From NCBI GenBank assembly GCA_024684375.1, contig JAIKWZ010000022.1:1-64000 (forward strand): a stretch of DNA of 64,000 nucleotides. Reading direction: 5' to 3'. The translations under genes and the position numbers were made by a program. This stretch comes from Clostridiales bacterium. GTDB taxonomy: Bacteria; Bacillota; Clostridia; Christensenellales; Aristaeellaceae. Numbering within the stretch: the first letter of the stretch is position 1; every line of letters begins with the position of its first letter. The notes beneath the pieces were generated by a model. It was not told where the DNA came from and made no database searches. It saw only the letters and a list, made by a program, of their open reading frames with translations. Below are positions 31,921-42,566 of this stretch, piece after piece.

Positions 31921-33091
31921 CAATGGTCTGCGCTGCGGTTTTATCCACTGATTTATCGGTTGGTACAGTGCTGTAAACGGCTTTTACCATATCCAGATAA
32001 TCAATGAACTGTTGTTTGACGGTATCAGGAGACAGGATTTGCACGCGCTTTCCAAACCGCAGGAGCCAAGCAAAAAACTGCTGGCTTACATCCACGGTAG
32101 CGGTCATTTTGAAATGATGGTCGTCCAGTGCCCTGTACATTACATCTTTTGTACCGAACTGCTCAATGAACGTATCAAGCAAAGACATAATGGAACGTAC
32201 ACTGACCTGTACCTGTTCCCCACTATACATAGAAATGGTGCGCTGCGCAAATGTGCGGATATCTATCTTTTTGAACTCATCGTCACCTTCGCGCGGCTCT
32301 CCGGTCAAGCGCACATCTTTCATACGGTCAACGCGATAAGTCCATATTTTCTGTTCATCACGGTTGAAGGCCAGCAGATAATAGTTTCCGTTATCAATAA
32401 TCAAATGGAATGGGCTAATGACATTCGGCTTTCCCGGCCTACGTTCAACCTGTTCGTTCAGACTGTCTATGGAGTATTTCATATAGCTGAACTTTATCTT
32501 TTCGGGCACGTGGGGTTTTCCCTCAATCCGCGTGCTCATTGCTTCAGTAATCTTGGAGATATTATTGAATACGTGACGGTTGTTTGTTTTTACACGGTCT
32601 GTCAGAAAAGCATCGTGCCTGATTTTCTCGGCCTGATGAATGCTGACAAAATCGCCTATTACGTGGTCAACAAGCCGTTTTGCCTGTCCCTCGGCAATAT
32701 ACTTGGATGAATAGACACATTCCGCCAATAGACGTATATCGTTGAAATCATACTGGCGGAAAGCACTACTCACATAGAAGCCTTTACGCTTTTTATCATA
32801 TACCACAAGCCGGATGGAAGTATCTTCTTTGTTAGCTTCTAACTCTGCTTTGGCTTCATCAATCGTACAACCATTCTGTAGCATCAGGGCTACTTCATTG
32901 ATTGCATCAATATCTTTATAAATGGAACGGCGCTCGGCTTCAATTCCACAGTCTACTTCAAGAAATGCAATGATTTCAGATGCGGTTTTGAGATGGTCTT
33001 CATCCGTCTCTTTCACCAGATATTGTAAAACCACATATGGCTTGATTTTCTGGTTTTCTCTTTTTCCGCGTGCTGCTTCCTTTTCCGGCAT
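31901..33091 (-). CDS. WYL-domain transcriptional regulator
   Basis: N-terminal HTH region; 'PFHLIIDNGNYYLLAFNRDEQKIWTYRVDRMKDVRL' WYL-like core. Confidence 0.88.
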   Translation of the reverse strand: MPEKEAARGKRENQKIKPYVVLQYLVKETDEDHLKTASEIIAFLEVDCGIEAERRSIYKDIDAINEVALMLQNGCTIDEAKAELEANKEDTSIRLVVYDKKRKGFYVSSAFRQYDFNDIRLLAECVYSSKYIAEGQAKRLVDHVIGDFVSIHQAEKIRHDAFLTDRVKTNNRHVFNNISKITEAMSTRIEGKPHVPEKIKFSYMKYSIDSLNEQVERRPGKPNVISPFHLIIDNGNYYLLAFNRDEQKIWTYRVDRMKDVRLTGEPREGDDEFKKIDIRTFAQRTISMYSGEQVQVSVRSIMSLLDTFIEQFGTKDVMYRALDDHHFKMTATVDVSQQFFAWLLRFGKRVQILSPDTVKQQFIDYLDMVKAVYSTVPTDKSVDKTAAQTIEKPADK

Positions 33092-33168
33092 ATCAGCATC
33101 CCCATTTATCACTTACTAATATAATTATATCATACCTGATTTAGACAATAAAGCAACTTCGGGTTAGA

Positions 33169-33459
33169 TTAGCGTTTGAAAGCACGTTTTAGTGCATCAA
33201 ACAAACTGGATTTGACCTGTTCTGCAGAGAAAACCACTTTTGCTTCCTGCTGTTTTGGCTGCTCCGCTTCTTTGGCCTGTTGGCGCAATTCACGTAAACA
33301 TTCTTCTTTCACCCGCGCTGTAATCACCGGTATTGCTTCCTCTATCATTTTTGCGCACATCGCACGAAAGTCTAAAATGTGTTGGTCGTGCGCTGTCTCT
33401 ACTCTTATTCTGTCCAACTGGTCAACGTAACTTTTGAAATAGTTGTAATCATTTGCCAT
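33169..33459 (-). CDS. Hypothetical protein (96 aa)
   Basis: ORF with GGAGG-type RBS upstream. Confidence 0.6.
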   Translation of the reverse strand: MANDYNYFKSYVDQLDRIRVETAHDQHILDFRAMCAKMIEEAIPVITARVKEECLRELRQQAKEAEQPKQQEAKVVFSAEQVKSSLFDALKRAFKR

Positions 33460-33520
33460 AAATTATCCTCCTTTGAAATACATCTCCTATACACGATGAG
33501 ACAAGAGATGAATTATATAA

Positions 33521-33778
33521 TTATTGATTTATATTGGCCGAATTGATTAACTCCGCCATTTTCAGGCGGTATGGCTCGTTTTGAATAAAGTAAATCAAAA
33601 GCCTGTCTACTTTTTCGGGCGACAAATGGACATTGGTGTTTTTCCACTTATACAAGGTATCGGCCTTTATGCCCGTAGCATCGGCTATGTGCTTGATACT
33701 GCCACCGTCAAGTCCAATTGCAGTCAATAGCAGGGCTTCGGTTTCGGCATATGTTTTATAGTGAAAATCGAAAGTCAT
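33521..33778 (-). CDS. Small HTH-type protein
   Basis: MTFDFHYKTYAETEALLL...GSIKHIADATGIKADTLYKWKN; start at internal Met preceded by AGGAGGTGAG. Confidence 0.65.
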   Translation of the reverse strand: MTFDFHYKTYAETEALLLTAIGLDGGSIKHIADATGIKADTLYKWKNTNVHLSPEKVDRLLIYFIQNEPYRLKMAELINSANINQ

Positions 33779-33945
33779 CGGTATTCTCACCTCCTCGGAA
33801 TAAAGGTATGAAGTCGAGAGTATATTTCCTGCTTTTTCTGTCACATTCTAAAAAATAGCATTATCTTGATTGAATAAGTATGTTATATTTGATAGAATAC
33901 TCATAACAATATCTGACACTGAAACGATTTTAGGGGGACAATACT

Positions 33946-35508
33946 ATGCCCGATATAAAAAAAGAACAAGAGCGCGACGAACTGCACCGCGCTATCTGGG
34001 CGATTGCCGATGAACTGCGCGGCAGCGTGGACGGCTGGGATTTCAAGAATTACGTACTGGGCACGATGTTTTACCGTTATATCAGTGAAAACCTGACCAC
34101 CTACATCAATGACGGCGAACACGAATTCGGCGATGCTGATTTTGACTATGCGAAAATGTCTGACGCCGACGCCGAGGAAGCCCGCGACGGTCTGATTGAG
34201 GAAAAAGGTTTCTTCATCCTTCCGAGCGAATTGTTCTGCAATGTGTGCACGAATGCGGCGCAGGATGAAAACCTGAACGAAACCCTGGAAACCGTATTCC
34301 GTCACATTGAAGACAGCGCGAAAGGCAGCACTTCTGAGAGTAGTTTTGCTGGTTTGTTTGACGATTTCGACGTGAACAGCAATAAGCTGGGTGCGACGGT
34401 TGCCAAGCGGAACGAACGGCTCTGCAAACTCTTGTGGGGCGTGCGTGACATGGCGTTGGGCGAAGTGAAGAATCACGACATTGACGCCTTCGGTGACGCT
34501 TACGAATACCTGATGACCATGTACGCCAGCAACGCGGGCAAGAGCGGCGGCGAGTTCTTCACGCCTGCCGACGTTTCCGAACTGCTGACCCGTCTGGGCA
34601 CGGTGGGCAAAACCGAAATCAATAAGGTGTATGACCCCGCCTGCGGCTCTGGTTCCCTGCTGTTGAAGGCTGAAAAAGTGCTGGGGCACGATGCTGTGCG
34701 CAACGGCTTCTTCGGGCAAGAAATTAACATCACTACCTACAACCTGTGCCGCATCAACATGTTCCTGCATGACGTGGGCTTTGATAAGTTCAACATCGCC
34801 TGCGAGGACACACTAACCGCGCCGCAGCATTGGGACGATGAACCGTTTGAACTGATTGTTTCCAATCCACCCTATTCCATCAAGTGGGCAGGCGACGCGA
34901 ATCCCATTCTTATTAATGACCCGCGCTATTCGCCTGCTGGCGTGCTGGCACCTAAGAGTGCCGCAGACTTCGCCTTCATCATGCACTCTCTTTCGTGGCT
35001 GGCGGCAAACGGCACGGCGGCAATTGTATGCTTCCCTGGTATTATGTACCGCGGCGGTGCGGAGCAAAAAATCCGCAAATATCTGATTGACAATAACTTC
35101 GTGGATTGCGTAATTCAGCTACCAAGTAACTTGTTCTTTGGCACTGGAATTGCTACCTGCATCATGGTGCTGAAAAAGAACAAGACCGACAACAAAACCC
35201 TGTTCATCGACGCCACCAAAGAGTGCATCAAGGTAACGAAAAACAACAGGCTAACGGCAGAAAACACCGAAACCATTGTCAGCACTTTTGCAAGCCGCGA
35301 AGAAAAGCCTCACTTCTCCCATCTTGCCGCGTATGATGAAATCGTGGGGAACGACTATAACCTGTCCGTCAGCACTTACGTGGAAGCAGAAGACACGCGG
35401 GAACAGGTGGACATCGAGAAGCTGAACGCGGAGATTGAGGAAATCGTGAAGCGGGAAGATGAACTGCGGGCAGCCATCCGACAGATTATCGAGGAAATTG
35501 AGGGTTAA
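33946..35508 (+). CDS. hsdM: Type I restriction-modification system methyltransferase subunit
   Basis: N-12 class: '[14 protein letters not shown]', '[12 protein letters not shown]', 'SNPPYS'. Confidence 0.97.
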   Translation: MPDIKKEQERDELHRAIWAIADELRGSVDGWDFKNYVLGTMFYRYISENLTTYINDGEHEFGDADFDYAKMSDADAEEARDGLIEEKGFFILPSELFCNVCTNAAQDENLNETLETVFRHIEDSAKGSTSESSFAGLFDDFDVNSNKLGATVAKRNERLCKLLWGVRDMALGEVKNHDIDAFGDAYEYLMTMYASNAGKSGGEFFTPADVSELLTRLGTVGKTEINKVYDPACGSGSLLLKAEKVLGHDAVRNGFFGQEINITTYNLCRINMFLHDVGFDKFNIACEDTLTAPQHWDDEPFELIVSNPPYSIKWAGDANPILINDPRYSPAGVLAPKSAADFAFIMHSLSWLAANGTAAIVCFPGIMYRGGAEQKIRKYLIDNNFVDCVIQLPSNLFFGTGIATCIMVLKKNKTDNKTLFIDATKECIKVTKNNRLTAENTETIVSTFASREEKPHFSHLAAYDEIVGNDYNLSVSTYVEAEDTREQVDIEKLNAEIEEIVKREDELRAAIRQIIEEIEG

Positions 35509-35512
35509 TCCA

Positions 35513-36376
35513 ATGGGAAATAAGCAGCACACCGTTCCTGTCTGCTATTTAGCTAATTTTGGAATCAACGGAAATGAGCAGCGTCTCTCTTGGATTTACT
35601 ATTATTCTATACTGGATGATAAAGGCGGTATGTGCAGAGTAGACAACATTGCGTATGAAAATGGCTTTTATAACATCGACGAATTAGGCAAACAAAAAGA
35701 AATCATCGAAAATATGTATGCCAACATGGTTGAACCAGAGTTGACGGAAATCTTGAAAAGACTTTATTCATTAATCAAAATAAATCCGTCAGAAAGAGAA
35801 AGCAGCATTATAAGACTATCAAATGACGAGAAAGAACATATGGCAGCAATAATCGCTATGTTATTGACAAGAACAAGGAGTTATCGAAATCGGTACAAGA
35901 ACATTTTCGGCCAATTAGAACAATCTTTTCCAGATGGAGTGATACCACATTATAAGAAAGAAGACTATCAGAGAATCCACACACAAGCTATCATTGGTTT
36001 TCAAGACAGTAATTTTTTTGCTAACCTTTTGAACGACAGGAACTGGGTTTTTCTCATTAACCATACTGAGATTCCTTTCCTGACTTCAGATAATCCAGTG
36101 GTTCAGATTAATCATAGCGAGGAGGAGCACCTATCACCAGTTGACCCAAGAATATCCTTCTATTATCCCTTGTCACCTAATATTGGCTTGGAAATCTATC
36201 ATAAGGATACTCTAAAAACTGACATGGGATATTTTGATGTATATTTGGATAAACATGTGGAATGGTACAACACAAATATATCTTGTTACTGTTCAAGACA
36301 TGTATTCTCAAATAAGGATATTTCTGAATTCGGTTATCAAAATCTGTTTGATGGTATAAGGAAGTTGGTGAAATAG
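35513..36376 (+). CDS. DUF4238-like protein inserted between hsdM and hsdS
   Basis: MGNKQHTVPVCYLANFGINGNEQRL...; 'FLTSDNPVV'. Confidence 0.82.
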   Translation: MGNKQHTVPVCYLANFGINGNEQRLSWIYYYSILDDKGGMCRVDNIAYENGFYNIDELGKQKEIIENMYANMVEPELTEILKRLYSLIKINPSERESSIIRLSNDEKEHMAAIIAMLLTRTRSYRNRYKNIFGQLEQSFPDGVIPHYKKEDYQRIHTQAIIGFQDSNFFANLLNDRNWVFLINHTEIPFLTSDNPVVQINHSEEEHLSPVDPRISFYYPLSPNIGLEIYHKDTLKTDMGYFDVYLDKHVEWYNTNISCYCSRHVFSNKDISEFGYQNLFDGIRKLVK

Positions 36377-36378
36377 GC

Positions 36379-37563
36379 ATGAGCAAGCTGGATGAATTGA
36401 TTGCAGAACTGTGCCCTGATGGGGTGTTCTATACGACAGTTGGGTCTGTATCAAGGACGCTGTCACCTTCCAAAAAAATAAAATCAAATGACTATCTTGA
36501 CGTCGGTAAATACCCTGTTATAGACCAAGGGCAAAAGTATATTGGTGGTTTCACAAATGAAGATGGTGCATTCAAAAAAGGAGAATATGTAATATTTGGC
36601 GACCATACGTGTGTGGTGAAATATGTAGATTTCTCTTTTGTCCAAGGTGCTGATGGTGTAAAAGTAATCGAGGCAACGAATGAAATAATCCCCAAATTCT
36701 TATACTATTGTATGTGCAGCATACGGATTGATGCTGGGTACGCGAGGCATTGGGCAAAGATGAGGGAAAGTGTCATTCCTGTCCCACCGCTGCCAGTGCA
36801 GCGTGAAATTGTCAGGATACTTGACAATTTCACGGAGCTTACAGCGGAGCTTACAGCGGAGCTTACAGCGGAGCTTACAGCCCGCCAAAAGCAGTATGAG
36901 TATTATGCAGGTGAGCAGTTTCCGAGTCTAAAAGAAAGAGGCATTGAATGGGTCGAATTGGGAAGCGTTGCAACAGTTACTAAATTGGCTGGTTTTGAGT
37001 TTACTAAATATGTTACATATTCTGATTCAGGTGAGATTATTGCACTCAGAGGCTTGAACGTAAAAGACGGGCATTTAGTTTTGGATGATGTAAAGTATAT
37101 TGACAATAGTAATCTATCGATGCTAACACGAAGTAAACTGAAAATAGGTGATATGCTTTTTACTTATGTTGGTACAATCGGGCAAGTAGCTCTTATTGAT
37201 AGAAATGATAAGTATTATCTTGCGCCAAATGTAGCCTTAATAAGAGTTGATGATAGAATGTTTCTGCCCAAGTACATGATGTACTATTTTCTAACGGATA
37301 AGTTCGAAAGTGAACAAATAGTAAAGCTTCTGCAATCATCTTCCATGCAAAACATTCCAATGGAAAAGATACGGAAGTTCAGGCTACCCAGCGTTCCATT
37401 AGAGGAACAACAACGTGTAATAACAATTCTTGACCGCTTTGACGTACTCTGTAACAGTATCACCAACGGTCTTCCTGCCGAAATCGCCACACGGCAAAAG
37501 CAGTATGAATATTACCGTGACAAGCTGCTGACCTTCAAACAAAAAGAAGAGGTGCCTGCATGA
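36379..37563 (+). CDS. hsdS: Type I restriction-modification specificity subunit
   Basis: Two TRD-like halves with conserved 'QREIVRILDNFTELTAELTA...ARQKQYEYY' spacer. Confidence 0.95.
   Translation: MSKLDELIAELCPDGVFYTTVGSVSRTLSPSKKIKSNDYLDVGKYPVIDQGQKYIGGFTNEDGAFKKGEYVIFGDHTCVVKYVDFSFVQGADGVKVIEATNEIIPKFLYYCMCSIRIDAGYARHWAKMRESVIPVPPLPVQREIVRILDNFTELTAELTAELTAELTARQKQYEYYAGEQFPSLKERGIEWVELGSVATVTKLAGFEFTKYVTYSDSGEIIALRGLNVKDGHLVLDDVKYIDNSNLSMLTRSKLKIGDMLFTYVGTIGQVALIDRNDKYYLAPNVALIRVDDRMFLPKYMMYYFLTDKFESEQIVKLLQSSSMQNIPMEKIRKFRLPSVPLEEQQRVITILDRFDVLCNSITNGLPAEIATRQKQYEYYRDKLLTFKQKEEVPA
36835..36882 (+). repeat. Four tandem 12-bp repeats (gagcttacagcg) in the hsdS central spacer
   Basis: Units 36835-46, 47-58, 59-70, 71-82 (last base differs) encoding ELTA x4. 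Confidence 0.97.
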
Positions 37564-38483
37564 AACTTGGAAAGCTGAAAGAAATCGACATCCGCAAGGT
37601 TTGGGCGCATGAGCAGTTTGATTTTTCCAAATGGCTTGCCAGTGAGAGCAACATTCAAGAATTGGGCGATGTTCTCAATCTGTCCCTGACGAATGTTGAA
37701 ACAGAAAAATTCGTCGGCAATTACCGTTGCGACATTCTCTGTCAGGATGAATTGACAGGAAAAACGGTATTGATTGAAAACCAGTTGGAGCCAACAAATC
37801 ACGACCACCTGGGAAAAATCATTACCTATGCTTCTGGACTGGACGCAGCCGTTGTTGTCTGGATTGTCGCCGAGGCGCGTGATGAACACGCAAGCGCCAT
37901 CGAATGGCTGAACAAGCATACAGATGAAGAAGTATCATTCTTCCTGTTGGAGATTCACGCCTACACGATAGGTGATTCTGTGCCAGCACCACAGTTCCAC
38001 ATCGTGCAGCAGCCGAATGATTTTGCAAAGACTGCCAAAAGCCTGTCGCAAAAGGGTGAACTGAATGATACGCAAACATGCCGACTTGAATTCTGGACGA
38101 AGCTGAATGATGTTATAGACCAAAAAGGGAAACCGTTCAACAAACGCAAACCATCAACAGACCATTGGTATTCTGTTGCTGTGGGTACTTCACAGTGCCA
38201 TATTTCTATCGAGCTTGTGAACAAAGACCATAAAATCAGGATTGGTCTTTGGATTCCTGACAATAAGGAACTGTTCGATACATTCATGGAACACAAAACA
38301 GAAATCGAACAAACCGTTGGTATGGATTTGGATTGGGACAGGTTAGATGGAAAGAAAGCATCAGTTGTCAGTATTGACATTCCTGGGTTGAACTTTGGCA
38401 AGCAGGACAATTATCCAGAACTCATGGATGAAATCATCGAGAAAGTGCTGTTGTTCAAAAAGGCTTTTACACCCTACATCTAA
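37560..38483 (+). CDS. DUF4268-like protein with PD-(D/E)XK-type nuclease signature
   Basis: 'YRCDILCQDELTGKTVLIENQLEPTNHDHLGKIITYASG'. Confidence 0.78.
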   Translation: MKLGKLKEIDIRKVWAHEQFDFSKWLASESNIQELGDVLNLSLTNVETEKFVGNYRCDILCQDELTGKTVLIENQLEPTNHDHLGKIITYASGLDAAVVVWIVAEARDEHASAIEWLNKHTDEEVSFFLLEIHAYTIGDSVPAPQFHIVQQPNDFAKTAKSLSQKGELNDTQTCRLEFWTKLNDVIDQKGKPFNKRKPSTDHWYSVAVGTSQCHISIELVNKDHKIRIGLWIPDNKELFDTFMEHKTEIEQTVGMDLDWDRLDGKKASVVSIDIPGLNFGKQDNYPELMDEIIEKVLLFKKAFTPYI

Positions 38484-38504
38484 TACTTGAACGAGGAATG
38501 AATC

Positions 38505-41500
38505 ATGCCTTACTTCAACATCGTTGCCGAGACAAATGAAAACACCGTTGTCACCACCTACGAACCACTTCCCAAGCGCCCCGAAGCCTACCAGAGCGAA
38601 GCGGCGCTGGAACAGGAATTCATTCGGATGCTGGGTGAACAGGGCTACACCTACCTGCCCATCCACACCGAAGCGGATTTGGTGAACAACTTGCGGCAAA
38701 GGCTGGAAGCACTGAACAACTACCATTTTTCAAATGAAGAATGGCAGCGGTTCTTCACGTCCGCGATTGCCAACGCCAATGAAGGTATTGTGGAAAAGAC
38801 CCGCAAAATACAGGAAGACAACGTGCAGGTGTTGACCCGCGACGATGGAACCAGCAAGAATATCACGCTGATTGACAAAAAGAACATCCATAACAACAGC
38901 TTGCAGGTCATCAATCAGTATGTTGTTGGCACGGCTGACGGCGCGAAGCACGATAACCGCTACGACGTGACTATCCTTGTGAACGGTTTCCCGCTGGTGC
39001 ATGTGGAACTGAAACGGCGTGGTGTGGCTATCCGCGAAGCGTTCAATCAAATCAACCGCTACCAGAGGGATAGCTTCTGGGCAGGCAGCGGCTTGTTTGA
39101 GTACGCGCAGATTTTCGTCATTTCCAACGGCACCAACACGAAATACTATTCCAACAGTACGCGCTGGGGAGCCATCAAGGAAGCGGCGAACGGCACTCAA
39201 AAGAAGCAAAAGACCAGCAACAGCTTTGAATTCACTTGCTTCTGGGCTGACGCGAACAACCGTGTGATTCCTGATTTGGTGGACTTCACACGCACATTTT
39301 TCGCCAAGCATACCCTGCTGAACATTCTGACGAAATACTGCATTTTCACATCTGAAAACCTGCTGATGGTGATGCGCCCCTACCAAATCACCGCGACGGA
39401 ACGAATCATAAACCGAATTGAAATTTCGACCAATTATAAAAAATACGGAACCGTGGCAGCGGGCGGTTACATTTGGCATACGACGGGCAGCGGCAAAACG
39501 CTGACTTCATTCAAGACGGCGCGGACAGCAAGCCAACTCCCTTTCATCGACAAGGTGTTGTTCGTGGTGGACAGGAAAGACCTGGACTACCAGACCATGA
39601 AAGAGTATGACCGTTTTGAAAAGGGTTGCGCCAACAGCAATACCAGCACTGCGGTTCTGAAAAAGCAATTGGAAGACCCCAATGCCAGAATCATCATCAC
39701 CACCATTCAAAAGCTGTCCAATTTCGTAAATCGAAACAAGACGCATGACGTGTATAACCAGCATGTGGTGCTGATTTTCGATGAATGTCACCGCAGCCAG
39801 TTTGGTGATATGCGGAACGACATCGTAAAATCATTCAAAAAATACCACATTTTCGGATTCACAGGCACGCCAATCTTTGCACAGAATGCAGGCGCAATCC
39901 GTGCGGGACAGGTATTCACCACCGAGCAGGCGTTTGGCGACCAGCTTCACACCTACACTATCGTTGACGCCATCAACGATAAGAACGTGCTGCCCTTCCG
40001 TGTGGACTACATCAAGACAATGGATATGGATGAATCCATTGACGACGAACAGGTTTACGATATTCTGCGCGAAAAAGCCTTTATGGCTCCAGAACGTATA
40101 AAAAAAGTGACGGAATACATACTGGAACACTTTGAGCAGAAGACATACCGAACCAGCGGACCGAGCTATGCGTTCAATCGCCTTTTGAACATTGCGGAAG
40201 TGGCAAGCGCCGCACGTGGCGCAGTGAAGGAAACCAAAGACCCTTCCCACATCAAGGGGTTCAATTCCATCCTGGCTGTTGCATCGGTGCCAATGGCGAA
40301 GCTGTACTATAATGAATTCAAAAAACAAATGGCTTTAGACCCGTCAAAGAAACTGAAAATCGCAACGATATTCAGCTACGGCGCGAATGAAGCGGAAGCG
40401 GACGGCATACTGGACGAGGAAAACCCCGAAGATACCAGCGCTCTTGACCAGACCAGCCGTGATTTTCTGGACGCGGCGATTGCCGATTATAACGAAATGT
40501 TCCATACGAACTATGATACGTCCAGCGACAAATTCCAGAATTACTATAAAGACGTATCACTGCGCATGAAGAATAAGGAACTGGATTTGCTGATTGTGGT
40601 GAACATGTTCCTGACAGGCTTCGATGCAACGACGCTGAACACGCTTTGGGTGGACAAGAACCTGCGGATGCACGGACTGATTCAGGCTTTCAGCCGTACA
40701 AACCGTATTTTGAATTCCATCAAGACTTTCGGAAATATCGTATGTTTCCGCAACCTGCAAAAGCGTGTGGACGCTGCCATTTCACTTTTCGGCGATAAAA
40801 ATGCGTCTGGCATCGTACTCTTGCAGCCGTTCAAGGATTATTATGAAGGCTACATCGGTGTGGACGGCAAGCGGCACGACGGCTATGTGGACATGGTGAA
40901 CCATCTGCAAGCAGATTTTCCGCTGTCAGAGCCGCAAATCATCGGCGAACAAAAGCAAAAAGAGTTTATCGCCCTGTTCGGTGCTATCCTGCGGATGAGG
41001 AACCTCTTGTCATCGTTCGACGAATTCCAGGGGAACGAACTGCTTACAGACCGCGACATTCAGGATTATCTTGGCAGGTATCAGGATTTGCGCGATGAAT
41101 GGCGCAACAGGGAAAAGCATGAAGGCACCGACATCACCGACGATATTGTTTTTGAAGTGGAACTGATTCGCCAAATCGAAATCAATATCGATTACATTCT
41201 GATGTTGGTAAAGAAGTATCATGATACGCACTGCCAGGACAAGAGCGTGCTGATTGATATTCGGAAGGCTGTGGACGCTTCACCTGAACTGCGCAGCAAG
41301 AAAGACCTGATTGAAACCTTCATTGCAGGCGTGAACAACGTTGAAGACGTCATGGCTGAATGGCATGATTTTGTTGCGGAAGAGCGCGAAAAGGAATTGA
41401 TTGCCATTATCCAGAGCGAAAAGCTGAAAGAAGCCGAGACCCGCAGGTTCATTGAAAACGCTTTCCGCGATGGTGAGATAAAGACAACGGGCACCGACAT

Positions 41501-41615
41501 TGACAGCATCATGCCGCCCACAACACGCTTTGGCGGCGGTAACCGTGCGGCGAAGAAGCAGTCGATAATTGAGAAACTTAAACGGTTCTTTGAACGGTTC
41601 TTTGAGATTGGGTAA
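38505..41615 (+). CDS. hsdR: Type I restriction endonuclease subunit R
   Basis: 1036 aa; 'HTTGSGKTLTSF', 'FDECHRSQFG', 'FGFTGTPI', nuclease 'YDVTILVNGFPLVHVELKRRG'. Confidence 0.97.
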   Translation: MPYFNIVAETNENTVVTTYEPLPKRPEAYQSEAALEQEFIRMLGEQGYTYLPIHTEADLVNNLRQRLEALNNYHFSNEEWQRFFTSAIANANEGIVEKTRKIQEDNVQVLTRDDGTSKNITLIDKKNIHNNSLQVINQYVVGTADGAKHDNRYDVTILVNGFPLVHVELKRRGVAIREAFNQINRYQRDSFWAGSGLFEYAQIFVISNGTNTKYYSNSTRWGAIKEAANGTQKKQKTSNSFEFTCFWADANNRVIPDLVDFTRTFFAKHTLLNILTKYCIFTSENLLMVMRPYQITATERIINRIEISTNYKKYGTVAAGGYIWHTTGSGKTLTSFKTARTASQLPFIDKVLFVVDRKDLDYQTMKEYDRFEKGCANSNTSTAVLKKQLEDPNARIIITTIQKLSNFVNRNKTHDVYNQHVVLIFDECHRSQFGDMRNDIVKSFKKYHIFGFTGTPIFAQNAGAIRAGQVFTTEQAFGDQLHTYTIVDAINDKNVLPFRVDYIKTMDMDESIDDEQVYDILREKAFMAPERIKKVTEYILEHFEQKTYRTSGPSYAFNRLLNIAEVASAARGAVKETKDPSHIKGFNSILAVASVPMAKLYYNEFKKQMALDPSKKLKIATIFSYGANEAEADGILDEENPEDTSALDQTSRDFLDAAIADYNEMFHTNYDTSSDKFQNYYKDVSLRMKNKELDLLIVVNMFLTGFDATTLNTLWVDKNLRMHGLIQAFSRTNRILNSIKTFGNIVCFRNLQKRVDAAISLFGDKNASGIVLLQPFKDYYEGYIGVDGKRHDGYVDMVNHLQADFPLSEPQIIGEQKQKEFIALFGAILRMRNLLSSFDEFQGNELLTDRDIQDYLGRYQDLRDEWRNREKHEGTDITDDIVFEVELIRQIEINIDYILMLVKKYHDTHCQDKSVLIDIRKAVDASPELRSKKDLIETFIAGVNNVEDVMAEWHDFVAEEREKELIAIIQSEKLKEAETRRFIENAFRDGEIKTTGTDIDSIMPPTTRFGGGNRAAKKQSIIEKLKRFFERFFEIG

Positions 41616-41652
41616 AAGACTAACCGCAAGAAATCCTTCTTTTTTTGAATAA

Positions 41653-41691
41653 AGACAAAGCAACCAAATAGTTTATTCGGTTGCTTTGTCT
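41653..41691. terminator. Hairpin terminator after hsdR
   Basis: AGACAAAGCAACC...GGTTGCTTTGTCT. Confidence 0.7.
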
Positions 41692-41956
41692 ATATTATCT
41701 GTGGTATAACAGCAAAGACAGAGCAAGAAGAACAAATATATACAAGACAAAGATTCAGCAATTACGATGCAAATAGCACGCATTATGACTGCAAATATGT
41801 TGCAGCAATCTACACAAGCTATTCAACACTCCATTATGCAATATTAAACATAATATCTGTTAGAAATTCGCAGTTATAAAACACACCAATAACCTATTTG
41901 ACGTTGACAAACAATTGCCCTTTATGTATAATCAATCAGGAAAGGAAGTGACGGGA

Positions 41957-42346
41957 ATGTCTGAACTCGACGGGTTTATGCCATTTGATTTTGACGTAGG
42001 TGTTGCAAGTGCATCGATAACACCCAACGGCATTACTTTCAATCGTTCTGTTGCAACGAAACTGAATTATCCCGAGAATGTAGTGTTACTCATCAATGCA
42101 AACACAAAGCAAATCGCCATCAAAGTCTGCAAACCCGATTCACCAAAAGCCGCCACATTCTATAAGCCAAAGGTGGAAGATGAAGCAGCACGCTCTGTGC
42201 GTTGGAATAATCGCGACCTATTGAATAATCTGTCAGAAATGATGGGATGGGACTTGAAACAAATGTCTCATCGCGTTGAAGGACGGTTGCTACCGCAGGA
42301 GAACGCAATGCTGTTTGACTTAAACAAGGCAACCGATATGAAGTAA
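41957..42346 (+). CDS. Hypothetical protein
   Basis: MSELDGFMPFDFDVGVAS...; RBS aggaag upstream. Confidence 0.65.
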   Translation: MSELDGFMPFDFDVGVASASITPNGITFNRSVATKLNYPENVVLLINANTKQIAIKVCKPDSPKAATFYKPKVEDEAARSVRWNNRDLLNNLSEMMGWDLKQMSHRVEGRLLPQENAMLFDLNKATDMK

Positions 42347-42424
42347 GTTGTCTGACGGCGAAAGCTGTTTGACATAAAAAAAGTTTCGCCCATGTTGGCG
42401 CATGGACGAAGCTGATGCAAAAGT

Positions 42425-42480
42425 CAGTGCGAGAACCGCCCTATACTTATACTGCATTGATAGTATAGCCTATCGCACTG
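42425..42480. repeat. Nested inverted repeats (cruciform-like)
   Basis: CAGTGCGA...CTATACT...AGTATAG...TCGCACTG. Confidence 0.7.
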
Positions 42481-42566
42481 CTCTTTTGCAAGCAAATCCG
42501 AAAAACGCCTGAAAAAAATCCTGTGCTTGTTTCGGACTTGACTTTATGCAAAGGAGGTGTGCATTC

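Noticed and set aside
36835-36882. CRISPR-like short repeats
   Set aside because: 12-bp in-frame repeats with no spacers, inside the hsdS spacer helix region
39831-40328. 165-aa minus ORF within hsdR
   Set aside because: Shadow of hsdR coding sequence
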